Notes under the pieces: model-generated
What the model was told of the DNA's origin: nothing
Databases searched by the model: none
The model's input: the letters and a program-made list of their open reading frames with translations, nothing else
Shown: positions 33,882 to 42,066 of the stretch, one piece after another
Layout: every line of letters begins with the position of its first letter
How positions within the stretch are numbered: the stretch's first letter is position 1
Translations under genes and position numbers: made by a program
NCBI GenBank assembly: GCA_963791225.1
Contig: CAWBRV010000006.1
Span: 1 to 64,000, forward strand
Length of the DNA stretch: 64,000 bases
DNA from: PALSA-612 sp963791225
Lineage (GTDB): Bacteria; Actinomycetota; Thermoleophilia; Gaiellales; Gaiellaceae
Direction of reading: 5' to 3'

Positions 33882-34972
33882 GGGCAACGGCGGCGCCCGA
33901 CGGCAACCTGGTCGACGTCGAGGGGCTGAAGGTCTACTTCCCGATCAAGAGTGGCCTTCTGCTCGACCGCCACGTCGGCGACGTCCGCGCCGTCGACGAT
34001 GTCACCTTCTCCATCCGCCGCGGCGAGACGCTCGGCCTCGTCGGCGAGTCCGGCTGCGGCAAGTCCACGCTCGGGCGGGCCCTGCTCCTGCTCTACAAGC
34101 CGACGGCGGGACGGATCGTCTTCGACGGACAAGACCTGACCGCGCTCGACGGAGAGAACGTCCGCACGCTGCGGCGTCGCATGCAGATGGTCTTCCAGGA
34201 CCCGTTTGCGTCGCTCAACCCGCGCCACAGCATCGGTCGCATCGTCGGGGAGCCGCTGAAGACGCACGGCCTCGCCGGCGGCAAGCAGGCGACCGCGCGG
34301 GTGCGGGAGCTGCTCGAGATCGTCGGTCTCCCGCCCGACGCGGTCTCGCGCTACCCGCACGAGTTCTCGGGCGGGCAGCGCCAGCGCATCGGCCTCGCAC
34401 GCGCTCTCGCCCTCAACCCGGACTTCATCGTCGCCGACGAGCCCGTCTCGGCGCTGGACGTGTCGATCCAGGCGCAGATCATCAACCTGTTCGAGGAGCT
34501 GCAGCACGAGTTCAACCTGACCTACCTGTTCATCGCGCACGACCTCGCCGTGGTCAGGCACATCTCCGACCGCGTCGCCGTCATGTACCTGGGGGTCATC
34601 GTCGAGGTCTCGCCGTCGGACGAGCTCTACGACAGCCCACTCCACCCGTACACGATCTCGCTGCTCTCGGCGATCCCGATCGCGGACCCCGAGGTCGAGC
34701 GTGCCCGCAAGCCGATCCTCCTCGCCGGCGACCTGCCAAGCCCGGCCAACCCGCCCAGCGGGTGCCGCTTCCACACCCGCTGCCCGTACGTCCAGGACAC
34801 GCGCTGCCGCGACGAGGCACCGCCGCTCCGCGAGCTCGACCCGGGCCACACGGTCGCGTGCCACTGGGCCGAGCAGATCAGGAGCGGCGAGCTACAGCCG
34901 AAGCAGCGCGCGGCCGAGTTCGTCCAGCCGCTCGGCGCCGGGGTGGCGGTCGAGCCTCCCTCGACGGGCTAA
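33878..34972 (+). CDS. Peptide ABC transporter ATP-binding protein (DppF-like)
   Basis: A 364-residue ATPase: Walker A GESGCGKSTLGRA, signature FSGGQRQRIG, Walker B FIVADEPVSALDV, and the C-terminal CRFHTRCPYVQDTRC domain. It pairs with the preceding ATPase to power the permeases. Last gene of the operon; it ends 4 bp from a convergent gene. Confidence 0.94.
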   Translation: MRATAAPDGNLVDVEGLKVYFPIKSGLLLDRHVGDVRAVDDVTFSIRRGETLGLVGESGCGKSTLGRALLLLYKPTAGRIVFDGQDLTALDGENVRTLRRRMQMVFQDPFASLNPRHSIGRIVGEPLKTHGLAGGKQATARVRELLEIVGLPPDAVSRYPHEFSGGQRQRIGLARALALNPDFIVADEPVSALDVSIQAQIINLFEELQHEFNLTYLFIAHDLAVVRHISDRVAVMYLGVIVEVSPSDELYDSPLHPYTISLLSAIPIADPEVERARKPILLAGDLPSPANPPSGCRFHTRCPYVQDTRCRDEAPPLRELDPGHTVACHWAEQIRSGELQPKQRAAEFVQPLGAGVAVEPPSTG

Positions 34973-34976
34973 AGGC

Positions 34977-35651
34977 TCAGGACCTGGTCATGCGCGCCGC
35001 CATCTTGGCGGCGGCCGCGCGGATGTCGGCCTGCGTCCAACCCTTGCCGACCGTGAGCACGCTGAGCGTGCCGAGCGCACGTCCTTTGCGGAGTTCGAGC
35101 ACGGTGGCCGTGAGCGTCGACTTTCCCTGCGCAGAGGTGATGTGAACCGTGATCTCGAAGCCGGTCGCCGACGCCGACAGACCTGTCAGCTTCAGCGCCT
35201 TCACGGTGCTCTTGCCGAACGAGCCGGGGGGCACCTCGCCGGCGAGCACCGCGCCGAGGCAGCGGGCGTAGCCGGGCTGCGAGGTGATGTGCGCGGCCGT
35301 CGCCGCCTGGGCCGGGGTCTTGAAGATGTGCACGTCCGACTCGACGAGGAAGGTGCCGGTGTTGACGTTCCGCGAGTAGGTCGTCCCGACCTCGGCGTTC
35401 GCGGTCAGTTTCGACAGGCTGTAGTGCTTGACGATGCAGAGCGGGTTGATCCGCCCGAAGTCCGTGGCTGCCCCCTTCCAGCCCGTTCCGTGCAGCGCCG
35501 TCTTTCCCAGCACGATCGTGCGGGCGTAGGCCTTGTCGGCCGGCTTGGCCACGAGCTTCGGATCGCCGGGCGCTGCCAGGGCCGTCGCGGCGAGAATCGC
35601 CGCGGCCGCGAGGGCCAGGACGACGGCAAGAGGCCGGGAGACGCCTGCCAC
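34977..35651 (-). CDS. Secreted protein of unknown function
   Basis: A 224-residue protein with a clear signal peptide (VLALAAAAILAATALA, cleavage near ALA-AP). The mature part is rich in Thr/Ala/Lys with two Cys (NPLCIVKHYS and YARCLGAVL) that could form a disulfide. No family is recognised; the alternating pattern suggests a beta-rich lipid- or ligand-binding fold. It starts at GTG 35651, 6 nt after a TATCTT box, and is divergent from dtd across 31 bp. Confidence 0.75.
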   Translation of the reverse strand: MAGVSRPLAVVLALAAAAILAATALAAPGDPKLVAKPADKAYARTIVLGKTALHGTGWKGAATDFGRINPLCIVKHYSLSKLTANAEVGTTYSRNVNTGTFLVESDVHIFKTPAQAATAAHITSQPGYARCLGAVLAGEVPPGSFGKSTVKALKLTGLSASATGFEITVHITSAQGKSTLTATVLELRKGRALGTLSVLTVGKGWTQADIRAAAAKMAARMTRS

Positions 35652-35657
35652 GAAATC

Positions 35658-35663
35658 AAGATA
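35658..35663 (-). promoter_or_regulatory. Putative -10 box (TATCTT) for the secreted-protein gene
   Basis: TATCTT on the reverse strand ends 6 nt before GTG 35651. It shares a 31-bp divergent gap with the dtd -10 box. Confidence 0.5.
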
Positions 35664-35669
35664 GCCGAG

Positions 35670-35675
35670 TAGGCT
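35670..35675 (+). promoter_or_regulatory. Putative -10 box (TAGGCT) for dtd
   Basis: TAGGCT ends 7 nt before GTG 35683, with no Shine-Dalgarno. The -35 region would lie in the opposite gene's start. Confidence 0.45.
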
Positions 35676-35682
35676 CGCGAGG

Positions 35683-36120
35683 GTGCGAGCGGTCGTTCAG
35701 CGTGTCACGAAGGCTCGGGTTTCCGTCGGCGGCGAGCCCGTCGGCGAGATCGGCCCGGGCCTTTGTGTCCTCCTCGGCGTGGCGGACACGGACGACCACG
35801 CGGCGGCCGAGCGCCTGGCGGGGCGCGTCGCCCGCCTGCGCGTGTTCGAGAACGAGGTCGGCAGGTTCGACCGCAGCATGCTGGACACCGGCGGCGAAGC
35901 GCTCGTCGTCAGCCAGTTCACGCTCATCGCCGATACGGCGAAGGGCAACCGCCCGAGCTTCTCGCACGCGGCGCCACCCGAGCTCGCGGAGCCGCTCTAC
36001 GAGCAGTTCTGCCGGGCGCTCCGCGCGCTCGGCGTCGACGTCGCCACGGGCACGTTCGGCGCACGGATGGAAGTCGAGTTGGCGAACGACGGGCCGGTGA
36101 CGATCGTGCTCGACGGCTAG
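35683..36120 (+). CDS. dtd: D-aminoacyl-tRNA deacylase
   Basis: A 145-residue protein: MRAVVQRVTKARVSV N terminus, the SQFTLIADTAKGNRPSF signature (Ser-Gln cross-subunit site) and the C-terminal Gly-Pro motif NDGPVTI. It removes D-amino acids mischarged on tRNA. It starts at GTG 35683. Confidence 0.95.
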   Translation: MRAVVQRVTKARVSVGGEPVGEIGPGLCVLLGVADTDDHAAAERLAGRVARLRVFENEVGRFDRSMLDTGGEALVVSQFTLIADTAKGNRPSFSHAAPPELAEPLYEQFCRALRALGVDVATGTFGARMEVELANDGPVTIVLDG

Positions 36121-36145
36121 GTTCGCGACGGTGCCGATCGACTAG

Positions 36146-37021
36146 CTAGGCGCGCGCCCTCTCGACGAGCCAGTCGACGAGCTTGCGCTCGTACTCGAGC
36201 GCGATCGAGCCGTCGTGGAGCGCCATCTCGTGCGACGCCTCGGGGACGACGACGATCTGAACGGCGTCACCTCGCGCCTCGCGCCAGGCCTGGACGCTCG
36301 GCTCGACCGGCGTCCACGCGTCGTCTGCTCCGTAGAACATGAGGGCCGGCACGCGCACGGCCGCGAACACCGGACGCGGATCCCAGTCCATCTCCTCGAT
36401 CCAGAGCCGGCAGCCCTCGGCGTCGAGCAGGATGGGCGGGAGGAAAGCGAGCAGCCACCACGGCTCGTCCATCGCCGCCTGCAGCTCCGCGGCGAGCTCG
36501 GCTTCGCGGCCCCCAGCGCGGCCGTGCACGTAGGCCTCGTACGCGCGGCGCAGCGCGAGCACGCGGTGCACGACGGCGCTCCCGTAGCCGGCGTGCTCGA
36601 GCTGCTGCGCGACCGCGTACATCATCTGCTCGGACGGCGTCACGCCGGTCGACGCGACCCCGACGACGAAGGCGACGCGATCCGACTCCGACGCGGCGAG
36701 CGGGGCGATCCAGCCGCCCTGGCTCAGGCCCCAGAGGCCGACCCGGCGAACTCCGACCGCGTCGAGCACGGCCAGCGCGTCCGCGGCCTGCACCTCGAAG
36801 TGGCCCCGCGAGCTGTCGCCGGTCGACTGCCCGTCGCCGCGCCGGTCGAAGGTGACGACACCGATCCCGGCCTCGGGTAGCACCTCGTGGAGATGCCGGT
36901 ACAGGAAGTAGTCGCGGGTGCCCTCACCGGCCCCGTGCAGGGCGACGATCGCGGTCTCTCCGGCGGCCGAGTACGAGGCCGCGAGCAGGGCCCCGTCGTG
37001 CCTGACCACGAGCTCCCTCAC
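36146..37021 (-). CDS. Alpha/beta hydrolase (Hydrolase_4 / esterase-like)
   Basis: A 291-residue protein: oxyanion segment ALHGAGEGTRD, nucleophile elbow GLSQGG, an acid in MFYGADDAWTP and the catalytic His in EASHEMALHDG. The substrate is unknown. It starts at GTG 37021, 6 nt after a TAGGAT box, and is convergent with dtd and divergent from rimP. Confidence 0.87.
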   Translation of the reverse strand: MRELVVRHDGALLAASYSAAGETAIVALHGAGEGTRDYFLYRHLHEVLPEAGIGVVTFDRRGDGQSTGDSSRGHFEVQAADALAVLDAVGVRRVGLWGLSQGGWIAPLAASESDRVAFVVGVASTGVTPSEQMMYAVAQQLEHAGYGSAVVHRVLALRRAYEAYVHGRAGGREAELAAELQAAMDEPWWLLAFLPPILLDAEGCRLWIEEMDWDPRPVFAAVRVPALMFYGADDAWTPVEPSVQAWREARGDAVQIVVVPEASHEMALHDGSIALEYERKLVDWLVERARA

Positions 37022-37027
37022 CGGCGC

Positions 37028-37033
37028 ATCCTA
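37028..37033 (-). promoter_or_regulatory. Putative -10 box (TAGGAT) for the hydrolase gene
   Basis: TAGGAT on the reverse strand ends 6 nt before GTG 37021, with no Shine-Dalgarno. Confidence 0.5.
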
Positions 37034-37084
37034 TGGCTACAGAACGGTGCTATCCTGCAAACACCACATTTCACCGGCTTGGCG

Positions 37085-37111
37085 AAATGGGCGCACGGCG
37101 CCCATTTTTTT
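37085..37111 (+). terminator. Intrinsic terminator in the rimP leader (attenuator candidate)
   Basis: AAATGGGCGC (37085-37094) pairs perfectly with GCGCCCATTT (37098-37107) around an ACG loop, followed by more T (T-run 37105-37111). This is the only U-tract terminator I see in the window. It lies 16 nt before the rimP start and downstream of the likely promoter region (TATCCT, 37051-37056), so it should act on the rimP-nusA-infB transcript itself. The upstream neighbour is on the other strand. Confidence 0.75.
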
Positions 37112-37126
37112 CGGGAAAGACACGAA

Positions 37127-37573
37127 ATGGGATCGAGCTACGAGAAGGAGCGGGAGCTGACGCGAGAAGTCACAGGAACGGTCGAGACGCAGATTCCGGG
37201 GGTCGAGGTGCTCGCGGTCGAGTTGCTGTCGCCGACGCGTTTCTGTGTCTTCATCGACCACCCGCAGGGGGTCGACCACGCGCTCTGCGCGCGGGTCACC
37301 GACGTCCTGCGCAGCTATCTGACCAGCTACACGGTCGACGTCTCCTCGCCGGGGCTCGAGCGTCCCCTCCGCAAGCCGGCGCACTTCCGAAACGCGGTCG
37401 GCCGCAAGGTCGCGCTGCGGATCGACCACCAGCTGAACGGCCGCAAGCGCTTCCGCGGCACCGTCGCTGAGGCAGGCACCCGAGCCGTCGCGCTCGACGT
37501 GGACAACGCCGAGCGCGTGGAAATCCCGTACGCCGCGATCGTGCGGGGGAACCTGATCGACGAGGTGAATTGA
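37127..37573 (+). CDS. rimP: Ribosome maturation factor RimP
   Basis: A 148-residue protein. It reads TRFCVFIDHPQGVDHALCARVTD, VSSPGLERPLRKPAHF (family signature) and the C-terminal SH3-like part FRGTVAEAGTRAVALD. It assists 30S assembly. ATG 37127 follows a GGGAAAG-type ribosome site. It lies 2 nt before nusA, as in most bacteria. Confidence 0.93.
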   Translation: MGSSYEKERELTREVTGTVETQIPGVEVLAVELLSPTRFCVFIDHPQGVDHALCARVTDVLRSYLTSYTVDVSSPGLERPLRKPAHFRNAVGRKVALRIDHQLNGRKRFRGTVAEAGTRAVALDVDNAERVEIPYAAIVRGNLIDEVN

Positions 37574-37575
37574 CG

Positions 37576-39018
37576 ATGAGCCGAGAGATCATCGAAGCGG
37601 TCCGCACGATCGAGAAAGAGAAGGGGATCGAGGAGGACACGCTGATCCAGGCGCTCGAGGACGCGCTCCTCGCCGCCTACAAGAAGACGCCGGGCGCAAC
37701 CCGGCACGCCACGGTCGAGCTGGACGACGAGACGGGTGACTTCCGTGTGTTCTCGATCGAGCTCCCGGCCGACCTCGAGGAGCGTCTCCTCGACGAGGCC
37801 CGCGAGCGCGCCATCGACGAGCTCGAGGCACTGGAGGTGGAGACAGGCGAGAAGTCGCACGTCCTCGTCTCCGACGACGACCTCGACCTCGACTGGTCGG
37901 ACGTGCCCGACGAGCAGATCACGCGCGAGGACGTCACGCCCGAGAACTTCGGTCGCATCGCCGCGCAGACGGCCAAGCAGGTGATCCTGCAGAGGATCCG
38001 CGAGGCCGAGCGCGAGATGATGTACGAGGAGTACAAGGACCGGACGGGCGAGGTCGTCACCGGGATCGTGCAGCAGGCCGGCGACCGCAACAACGTCCTG
38101 ATCGACCTCGGCAAGGTGGAGGCGCTGCTGCCGCGCTCCGAGCAGGTCGACGGTGAGCGCTACGAGCAGGGCAGCCGGATCAAGGCCGTGATCACCGAGG
38201 TGCGCTCGGGCACGAAGGGGCCGCAGGTGATCCTGTCGCGGCGCGATCCCGAGCTGATCCGAACACTCTTCGAGCTCGAAGTGCCGGAGATCGCCGACGG
38301 CCTGGTCGTGATCAAGGCCGTTGCCCGCGAGCCCGGCTACCGCGCGAAGATCGCGGTCGAGTCGCACGCCCAGGGCGTCGACCCGGTCGGCGCCTGCGTC
38401 GGCCCGCGCGGCTCGCGCGTCCGCATGGTCGTCTCCGAGCTCCGCGGCGAGAAGATCGACATCATCCCGTGGAACACGGAGCCGGCGCGCTTCGTCGCCA
38501 AGGCGTTGTCGCCCGCCCGGGTCCGCGAGGTCTACATCGACGACGAGTCGCGCGACGCGACCGTGATCGTCCCCGACGACCAGCTGGCGCTCGCGATCGG
38601 CAAGGAGGGCCTCAACGCCCGCCTGGCCGCGCGACTGACCGGCTGGAAGATCGACATCAAGTCCGACTCCGAGTTCGCGCAGGAGGAGGCCGACGCGGCC
38701 TTCGGCGGCGAGGACAGCGAGGAGTTCACGGGCCGCTGCGCTGCCATCCTCTCGAACGGCAAGCGCTGCCCGAACGCGGCATTGCCGGGATCGCGCTTCT
38801 GCGGCGTCCAGGCGCACCAGGACCTGGCCGAGCGCGAGGCGCGCGGCGAGGACATGACCGGCAGCGTCGTCCAGGCCGGGAGCGCCGACGACGAGACGGA
38901 CGGCGAGGAGCTCGACGCCGAGGGCGGCGAGCAGGCCGCCGAGGCCGAGCCCGTCGCGATCGCCGAGCCCGAGGCGGACGTTGCGGCGGTCGAGGAGGAG
39001 TCCTCTTCGGCGGCGTAG
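37576..39018 (+). CDS. nusA: Transcription factor NusA with a C-terminal Cys/His (zinc-knuckle-like) extension
   Basis: A 480-residue protein. The order is: N-terminal RNAP-binding domain (MSREIIEAVRTIEKEKG), S1 domain (GEVVTGIVQQAGDRNNVLIDLG), two KH domains (VGPRGSRVRMVVSELRGEKID, IVPDDQLALAIGKEGLNARLAARLTGWKIDI). It then adds C388-x9-C398-x10-C409-x4-H414 (GRCAAILSNGKRC ... SRFCGVQAH) and an acidic Ala/Glu-rich tail. The acidic repeats of proteobacterial NusA are absent. The Cys/His unit resembles small zinc-binding modules; its role on NusA is unknown. Confidence 0.94.
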   Translation: MSREIIEAVRTIEKEKGIEEDTLIQALEDALLAAYKKTPGATRHATVELDDETGDFRVFSIELPADLEERLLDEARERAIDELEALEVETGEKSHVLVSDDDLDLDWSDVPDEQITREDVTPENFGRIAAQTAKQVILQRIREAEREMMYEEYKDRTGEVVTGIVQQAGDRNNVLIDLGKVEALLPRSEQVDGERYEQGSRIKAVITEVRSGTKGPQVILSRRDPELIRTLFELEVPEIADGLVVIKAVAREPGYRAKIAVESHAQGVDPVGACVGPRGSRVRMVVSELRGEKIDIIPWNTEPARFVAKALSPARVREVYIDDESRDATVIVPDDQLALAIGKEGLNARLAARLTGWKIDIKSDSEFAQEEADAAFGGEDSEEFTGRCAAILSNGKRCPNAALPGSRFCGVQAHQDLAEREARGEDMTGSVVQAGSADDETDGEELDAEGGEQAAEAEPVAIAEPEADVAAVEEESSSAA

Positions 39019-39026
39019 CGGGCCAC

Positions 39027-39272
39027 GTCCCGACCCGGACCTGCGCCGGCTGTGGCCGGCGGGCGCCGAAGACGGAGCTCGTCCGCTTCGTCGCTCGCGA
39101 CGGGTCGCTCGCACAGGCCGGCCGGGGAGCGCCGGGCCGCGGCGTCTACACCTGCCGCCGGCTCAGCTGCTTCGAGAGGGCCGCCGCGCGACGCGCCTTC
39201 GCCCGCACGCTGAGAACCTCCGTCCGCGTCGATCCGGACCTGAAAGGCCTTTACACTCTAGGCAATGGCTGA
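39027..39272 (+). CDS. ylxR: YlxR-family (DUF448) RNA-binding protein, no standard start codon
   Basis: About 80 residues: TRTCAGCGRRAPKTELVRFV and GRGVYTCRRLSCFERAAARRAF, the YlxR hallmarks, between nusA and infB where this gene is always found. No ATG, GTG or TTG exists in the frame after the nusA stop. The family usually begins M-x-TRTC; here that position is GTC (39027), so either a non-standard start or a single-base error is present. Its end overlaps the infB start by 8 bp. Some members bind RNase P or nucleoid DNA. Confidence 0.78.
   Translation, partial: VPTRTCAGCGRRAPKTELVRFVARDGSLAQAGRGAPGRGVYTCRRLSCFERAAARRAFARTLRTSVRVDPDLKGLYTLGNG
39252..39257 (+). promoter_or_regulatory. Putative internal -10 box (TACACT) for infB
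   Basis: TACACT ends 7 nt before the infB ATG at 39265. It may give a leaderless infB transcript in addition to the rimP-nusA read-through. Confidence 0.4.
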
Positions 39273-41220
39273 GCGTCCCAACAGACCGATTCGCCCCCGC
39301 GGCCACGGCGCCGGCGGGCGTAAGCGACGTGTCGTCATCGACACGGGCGCCGGTCGGCCGCGTCCTGATGCGCGGGGGTCGCGCGACCGCATCCCGCGCG
39401 AGCCGAAGAGCGACCAGCCGATCGCGCCGCCCACAGGGCCTGCCGTCGTCGAATCGGGCGTCACGGTCCGCGACTTCTCGCAGGCGCTCGGCGTCTCGAT
39501 GCAGGAGATCATCAAGATCCTGATGGGCCTCGGACAGATGCGGACGGCGACACAGTCGCTGACCGACGACGAGGTCGAGCTGATCGCCACGGAGCTCAAG
39601 CGCGAGGTGACCATCAAGCACCTGGGCGAGGAGGACGAGGCGCCCGAGGTCTTCGACGACGCCGAGGAGACGCTCATCGCCCGGCCGCCGGTGGTCACGA
39701 TCATGGGCCACGTCGACCATGGCAAGACGACGCTCCTGGACGCGATCCGCGAGACGTCGGTCGCCGCCTCCGAGGCCGGCGGGATCACGCAGCACATCGG
39801 CGCCTATCAGGTCGACCACAGCGGCCGGAAGATCACGTTCCTCGACACGCCCGGCCATGAGGCGTTCACCGCCATGCGTGCCCGCGGCGCGAACGTGACC
39901 GACGTCGCCGTGCTCGTCGTCGCGGCCGACGACGGGGTCATGCCGCAGACGAAGGAGTCGATCTCGCACGCCCGCGCAGCCGACGTGCCGATCGTCGTCG
40001 CCATCAACAAGATCGACCTTCCGGACGCGAACACGGACCGGGTCAAGAGCGAGCTCGCCTCCGACGGGCTCCAGCCCGAGGAGTGGGGAGGGACGACGCA
40101 GTTCTCGGAGGTTTCGGCGAAGCAGAAGACGAATCTCGACGATCTCCTCGAGAAGGTGCTGCTCGTGGCCGACGTCGAGCTCGACCTGCGCGCCAACCCG
40201 GCGGCGGAGGCGTCCGGCCCGATCGTCGAGTCGCGCCTGGACGTCGGGCGTGGCACGGTCGCGACCATGCTCGTCCAGCGCGGCACGCTCCGGGTTGGAG
40301 ACGCGATCGTGGCCGGCCACGCCCACGGGCGCGTCCGCGGCCTCTTCAACTACCGCGGCGAGAAGGTCAAGGAGGCAAAGCCGGGCGAGCCGGTCGAGAT
40401 CCTCGGCTTCGACACGCCGCCGCTCGCCGGCGAGTTCGCGCGCGTGGTCGAGAACGAGCGCCAGGCACGCCACCTCGCACAGATGCGCGACGAACGGCTG
40501 CGCCGAGAGCAGTTTGCCGCCCGCCCGCGCAGCGTCTCGCTCGAGAGCCTGTACGAGCAGATGGAGGACGGTGACGTCCAGGAGCTCGGTCTCGTCGTCA
40601 AGGCCGACGTCCAGGGCTCCGTCGAGGCGGCCGTCAGCGAGATCGCGAAGATCCAGCACGCCGAGGTGCGCGTCCTCGTGATCCACTCCGGCGTCGGGGG
40701 CATTACCGAGAGCGACGTCAACCTCGCCGCCGCCTCGGGTGCGCTGATCGTCGGCTTCAACGTGCGCCCCAGCCCCGAGGCGCGCGCACTCGCCGAGCGC
40801 GAGGGCGTCGAGATCCGCACCTACCGCGTCATCTACCAGCTCACCGAGGACATCGAGCAGGCCCTCGTCGGCATGCTGCGGCCGGTCAGCGAAGAGGTCG
40901 CGCTCGGCGAGGCCGAGGTGCGCGCGCTGATCCGGATCTCGCGTTTCGGCACGATCGCCGGCTCGCACGTGACCCGCGGCGTCATCCGCCGCGGCGCCCG
41001 CGCCCGCATCGTCCGCGACGGCGCGCTCGTCTACGAGACGACGATCGACTCGCTGCGCCGATTCAAGGAGGACACGCGCGAGGTCACCGAAGGCTTCGAG
41101 TGCGGCATCCACCTCGAGGGCTACGACGACGTCAAAGAGGGCGACGTCATCGAGGCGTACGAGGTGCGGCAGGTCGAGCGAACCGCGCTCGACGAGTCAG
41201 CGCAGACGCCCGCCTCGTAG
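39265..41220 (+). CDS. infB: Translation initiation factor IF-2
   Basis: A 651-residue protein, a short-form IF-2: basic N-terminal tail, IF2_N module (VTVRDFSQALGVSMQEIIKIL), G domain with GHVDHGKTTLLD, DTPGHEAF and NKIDLP, and the C-terminal fMet-tRNA binding domains. No long Pro/Ala-rich N-terminal region typical of other actinobacteria is present. It places initiator tRNA on the 30S subunit. It is followed by intergenic repeat copy B. Confidence 0.95.
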   Translation: MAERPNRPIRPRGHGAGGRKRRVVIDTGAGRPRPDARGSRDRIPREPKSDQPIAPPTGPAVVESGVTVRDFSQALGVSMQEIIKILMGLGQMRTATQSLTDDEVELIATELKREVTIKHLGEEDEAPEVFDDAEETLIARPPVVTIMGHVDHGKTTLLDAIRETSVAASEAGGITQHIGAYQVDHSGRKITFLDTPGHEAFTAMRARGANVTDVAVLVVAADDGVMPQTKESISHARAADVPIVVAINKIDLPDANTDRVKSELASDGLQPEEWGGTTQFSEVSAKQKTNLDDLLEKVLLVADVELDLRANPAAEASGPIVESRLDVGRGTVATMLVQRGTLRVGDAIVAGHAHGRVRGLFNYRGEKVKEAKPGEPVEILGFDTPPLAGEFARVVENERQARHLAQMRDERLRREQFAARPRSVSLESLYEQMEDGDVQELGLVVKADVQGSVEAAVSEIAKIQHAEVRVLVIHSGVGGITESDVNLAAASGALIVGFNVRPSPEARALAEREGVEIRTYRVIYQLTEDIEQALVGMLRPVSEEVALGEAEVRALIRISRFGTIAGSHVTRGVIRRGARARIVRDGALVYETTIDSLRRFKEDTREVTEGFECGIHLEGYDDVKEGDVIEAYEVRQVERTALDESAQTPAS

Positions 41221-41277
41221 CCGCCTCGCCACTGATCGGTTCCGGCGAGCCGTTTCGCACCCCCGCGCCTCGCTGTT

Positions 41278-41395
41278 TGCACCCCCGCCCCTCTGAGGGG
41301 TGGGGCACCACCCTCCACCCTCGTGCTCGACGATATCGACGAAGGACGCCTGCGTGTGTGCCGATTTCTTGCCAATTTCGCGCGGCCGTCCGGTT
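41278..41395 (-). repeat. Intergenic repeat, copy B (inverted relative to copy A)
   Basis: The reverse complement matches 13275-13390, best over CGTCGAGCACGAGG and the following GTGGAGGGTGG. The hairpin part has drifted but stays paired in the plus-strand RNA: CCCCGCCCC / GGGGTGGGG with one G-U where copy A has A-T pairs. It lies between infB and the DUF503 gene. Confidence 0.65.
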
Positions 41396-41405
41396 GAATA
41401 GGCCG

Positions 41406-41705
41406 ATGGGCGCGGGCTACGTGGGCATCCTCTCCGTCGAGCTGCACTTCCCGGAGGCCGGGTCGCTCAAGGGCAAGCGCAAGTACGTCAAGTCCGCCAA
41501 GGCGCAGCTGCAGCGCCGGTTCGGCGCGTCGGTCGCCGAGGTCGACCATCACGACCTCTGGCAGCGCGCCCGGCTCACCGTCGCGTGCGTCGCGCGTGGC
41601 CACACCGAGCTCCAGCAGCTGCTCGACGGAGCCGAGCGCTATCTCGGCGGCCAGGAGTGGGAGCTCGTGCGGGTGGAGAGGGAGATCGTGGATCCGGATG
41701 AGTGA
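41406..41705 (+). CDS. DUF503 (YlxP) family protein
   Basis: A 99-residue protein: VGILSVELHFPEAGSLKGKRKYVKSAKAQLQRRFGASVAEVDHHDLWQRA carries the whole DUF503 signature. It is a conserved small protein between infB and rbfA whose function is not established. Its end overlaps the rbfA start by 8 bp. Confidence 0.9.
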   Translation: MGAGYVGILSVELHFPEAGSLKGKRKYVKSAKAQLQRRFGASVAEVDHHDLWQRARLTVACVARGHTELQQLLDGAERYLGGQEWELVRVEREIVDPDE

Positions 41706-42066
41706 CCGGATGCGGCGTGTGAACGAGTCGATCCGGCAGGTGCTGTCGGAGCGGCTGCCGGAGCTCAAGGATCCCCGGATCGGCTTTGTCACGGTCACCG
41801 GCGTCGTCACGACGCCCGATCTGCGGACCGCGACCGTCTTCGTCAGCGTCCTCGGAGCCGATCGTCAGCGGGAGCGGACGCTCCGCGCGCTGCAGGCAGC
41901 GCACGGCGTCCTGCAGTCGGCGATCGCGCGCGAGCTGAAGCTGAAGCGGACTCCACAGCTTGCGTTCGAATACGATCCGTCGGTCGAGCGAGGAGTGCGC
42001 ATGACGAAGCTGATCGACGACCTCGCTCCCGAGCCTGCCGAGGATGAACCCGATGCCGAACAGTGA
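41698..42066 (+). CDS. rbfA: Ribosome-binding factor A
   Basis: A 122-residue protein: RRVNESIRQVLSERLPELKDPRIGFVTVTGV and a C-terminal KRTPQLAFEYDPSVERG typical of RbfA. It is needed for 16S 5' end maturation and cold growth. It overlaps both neighbours (8 bp and 23 bp). Confidence 0.93.
   Translation: MSDRMRRVNESIRQVLSERLPELKDPRIGFVTVTGVVTTPDLRTATVFVSVLGADRQRERTLRALQAAHGVLQSAIARELKLKRTPQLAFEYDPSVERGVRMTKLIDDLAPEPAEDEPDAEQ

Noticed and set aside
39163..41112. 649-codon reverse frame opposite infB
   Set aside because: Antisense of IF-2; low-complexity Asp/Arg/Leu composition, no recognisable protein.
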